This document shows positions 6,220 through 7,785 of a DNA stretch of 7,785 nucleotides, in pieces (the stretch's first letter is position 1; every line of letters begins with the position of its first letter). The position numbers and the translations under genes are program-made. A model generated the notes under the pieces. It saw only the letters and a program-made list of their open reading frames with translations. It was not told the DNA's origin and made no database searches. The stretch spans positions 1 through 7,785 of the forward strand of contig CAIYBQ010000206.1 of the NCBI GenBank assembly GCA_903924445.1, given 5' to 3'. Source of the stretch: an uncultured Armatimonadota bacterium (GTDB lineage Bacteria > Armatimonadota > Armatimonadia > Armatimonadales > Armatimonadaceae).

Positions 6220-6233
6220 CATGGCTCTGCTCC
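6182..6233 (-). terminator. Rho-independent terminator of the metalloprotease gene, inside the SDR 3' end
   Basis: Minus-strand GGAGCAGAGCC (6233-6223) pairs perfectly over 11 bp with GGCTCTGCTCC (6202-6192); inside it TGTCA/TGACA (6221-6217 / 6210-6206) adds five more pairs. The T-rich tract TTTTCTTTT follows only on the minus strand (6191-6183), so it serves the minus-strand gene ending at 6261. It overlaps the last dozen codons and the TGA stop of the plus-strand SDR gene. Confidence 0.9.
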
Positions 6234-6260
6234 GGCACGTGTGTTCACCCACCCGCGGGC

Positions 6261-7785
6261 CTAAGGTAGGACCTTCCCACCCATCAAGGATTGAAGTAGA
6301 CCCGGTGGCAATCCGCCCCCGCCGCCGCCACTCGAAATCGTCACTTTCGCATCGAGTGTGCGCGTGATCCGCTGAACTGTATCCGCGATGTGGTACTTCG
6401 TCATCCGGTCCATTTTGGATGTGTTGACCTTACCAAGCTTTGCACGGAGGGCCTGTAGCTGAATGCTTGCGACCATCCGCATTTCATCCGGTCCACCACC
6501 ATTTAGCACAAAGTTACTCAGTGTCTCAACGTGGAGACGCTGCAGCTGTCGCCTCGCCGCCGTCGATGACCGACCATACAGAACTTCGCTCCATAATGGC
6601 ATCCCAACAAGCTCAGAATATGTGGCCAGATCCAACACCGACTGCTTGCGTGCTTCATCTTTATAGGCATTGTTGACAACCCGCGACAGAATCTGTGGGG
6701 AATACAATCTACGGAGACCCATTTTCTGGACGTTGCTCAATGAGTCAGCAATCGGATACTCCCCTGGCGTTGCCGGGAAGGTATCCAAGCGCGTCTGGAG
6801 CTTATCTAGAGCCGAGGCTGGAATCGGGAGCGCAAAGGTGCCAAAGAGGTAGTCGTGGAGGGTAGCGATGGCCTTCTTCTGCACGCTTGCCGGGACCGGT
6901 CGCAGCGGTGCCGGCGCATTGACATCGCCCTTGAAGGAGCGATTAACCGTCTGCGCGCCGACAAACCTCGACACCTGCGCCGTCGATTGCCCAATTTGGT
7001 TCACAATCATCCCAAACGAACGCGTGAACTCAACATAGCTGCGTCCGTACCCTGGAAGCCTACCTGGCAACGCAGCAAGCAGCTTTTCGGACATCTCCAA
7101 AGACTTCGTCCAGTACGCAAGCGGATCTGAACTCAAATCAAAGCGCGTTACTGTTGGATCAAAACTATCCGCTGCCTCATCCCCTTGGTAGCGATAGCCC
7201 AGCTGCCCGGACTTACGTGCAACCTGGTTCAGGATGGCAACTTCATCGGCAGGATCCTTGATTCCCTTTGTGTCCATGTACCCGTACTGAATCGCCCAAT
7301 AGTCATACGGTCCAATCACCGGTGAGAAGAACGGTACATCCTTGTCCTCGATCGCCATGATATTGAACGGCGTGTAGTCCATCACACTCGCGGATGTCCC
7401 CTTGGTATTGACAAACGTCGAGTTCCCAAGCTGGCCGAGCGTGTACTGACTGGATGCTGCAAAGTTATGCCGCAGTCCAAGCAAGTGGCCGGTTTCGTGT
7501 GCGATTGCCTCACGGAGGAACTGGCGGACATACTCCCGGTTCGATAGCGGTCCGCGGTTAGCGCCACCTTCCATCGCCTGCAGCCCCAGCCACGCATTCA
7601 TACGGCCGTGCTCAGCAAGGCGGCACTGGAGGGACTCTTTACTGCTACCAAGCATGTCTGCAAATGGGACGCTCTCCGCCACACGGGAAAATGCGGCTGC
7701 AGGATCGACAGACAGCATTTTCTCAAGCTGGGTGATACGGACAAATGAGCTGGTGATGTTGATGGACCCGCTCAGCACCTGACCA
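6261..7785 (-). CDS. Zinc-dependent metzincin-like metalloprotease (DUF5117/DUF4953 type), N-terminus outside window
   Basis: The frame is open to the window edge, leaving 507 visible C-terminal residues; the true start lies beyond. Seen: the metzincin zinc site HETGHLLGLRH (7467-7499), with two histidines and the catalytic Glu in HExxH plus the third His after Gly, and downstream SVMDY matching the Met-turn. The visible N-terminal text TGQVLSGSINI fits the segment preceding the catalytic site in large (about 800-residue) bacterial metalloproteases carrying DUF5117 and DUF4953, usually exported. The region after the Met-turn (GPYDYWAIQYGY onward) also fits that family. The tail has a six-Gly run (codons 6312-6329) followed by LPPGLLQSLMGG. 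Substrate unknown. A signal peptide cannot be judged because the 5' end is missing. The gene is monocistronic at its 3' end, with a strong terminator 28 bases past the stop and convergent with the SDR gene. Confidence 0.9.
   Translation of the reverse strand, partial: GQVLSGSINITSSFVRITQLEKMLSVDPAAAFSRVAESVPFADMLGSSKESLQCRLAEHGRMNAWLGLQAMEGGANRGPLSNREYVRQFLREAIAHETGHLLGLRHNFAASSQYTLGQLGNSTFVNTKGTSASVMDYTPFNIMAIEDKDVPFFSPVIGPYDYWAIQYGYMDTKGIKDPADEVAILNQVARKSGQLGYRYQGDEAADSFDPTVTRFDLSSDPLAYWTKSLEMSEKLLAALPGRLPGYGRSYVEFTRSFGMIVNQIGQSTAQVSRFVGAQTVNRSFKGDVNAPAPLRPVPASVQKKAIATLHDYLFGTFALPIPASALDKLQTRLDTFPATPGEYPIADSLSNVQKMGLRRLYSPQILSRVVNNAYKDEARKQSVLDLATYSELVGMPLWSEVLYGRSSTAARRQLQRLHVETLSNFVLNGGGPDEMRMVASIQLQALRAKLGKVNTSKMDRMTKYHIADTVQRITRTLDAKVTISSGGGGGGLPPGLLQSLMGGKVLP

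Noticed and set aside
1..7785. A novel multi-gene system such as defence, mobile element or CRISPR
   Set aside because: Genes are recognisable single units on separate transcripts; no repeats array, transposase, integrase, toxin-antitoxin pair or clustered unknown genes were seen.

Overview
The window is an ordinary bacterial chromosomal stretch of housekeeping and accessory genes. Five of the six protein genes lie on the minus strand. Several intrinsic terminators (GC hairpin plus T-tract), a tRNA-sensing T-box leader, mixed use of Shine-Dalgarno sites and at least one probable leaderless start can be read directly. Base composition is moderately GC-rich by eye. The lineage is not resolved. 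A T-box in front of valS, a metzincin of the DUF5117/DUF4953 type and a possible TANNNT-type leaderless promoter would fit an Armatimonadota-like or other deep Terrabacteria-like organism, but this is a weak inference from gene content.

Layout: 1-999 (minus) is serC, phosphoserine aminotransferase, lacking only its last residues at the window edge. Immediately upstream is a compact leader with a strong terminator hairpin just before the serC ribosome binding site. 1104-1514 (minus) is a stand-alone CheY-like receiver. 1527-1780 is a non-coding stretch with a weak promoter candidate and a spaced 13-base inverted repeat. 1859-2134 (minus) is a small two-helix YiaA/YiaB-family membrane protein flanked by terminators on both sides. 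2250-4934 (minus) is a complete valyl-tRNA synthetase gene. It is preceded by a textbook T-box riboswitch (about 4965-5190) whose specifier reads GUC (valine). 5245-6219 (plus) is an extended SDR-type NAD(P)-dependent epimerase/dehydratase-like protein, divergent from the T-box. 6261 to the window end (minus) is the C-terminal part of a large zinc metalloprotease, convergent with the SDR gene. Its terminator is embedded in the last codons of the SDR gene.

The genes do not form one pathway. serC (serine biosynthesis) and valS (valine charging) are core amino-acid genes with their own leader regulation, and the other genes appear to be separate transcription units. I see no CRISPR array, tRNA or rRNA gene, insertion sequence, phage module or defence-type cluster. 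The points most worth a second look are regulatory: the complete valine T-box, the possible serC attenuator with a tiny upstream reading frame, the leaderless YiaA/B start, and the terminator that doubles as the 3' coding end of the opposite-strand gene.
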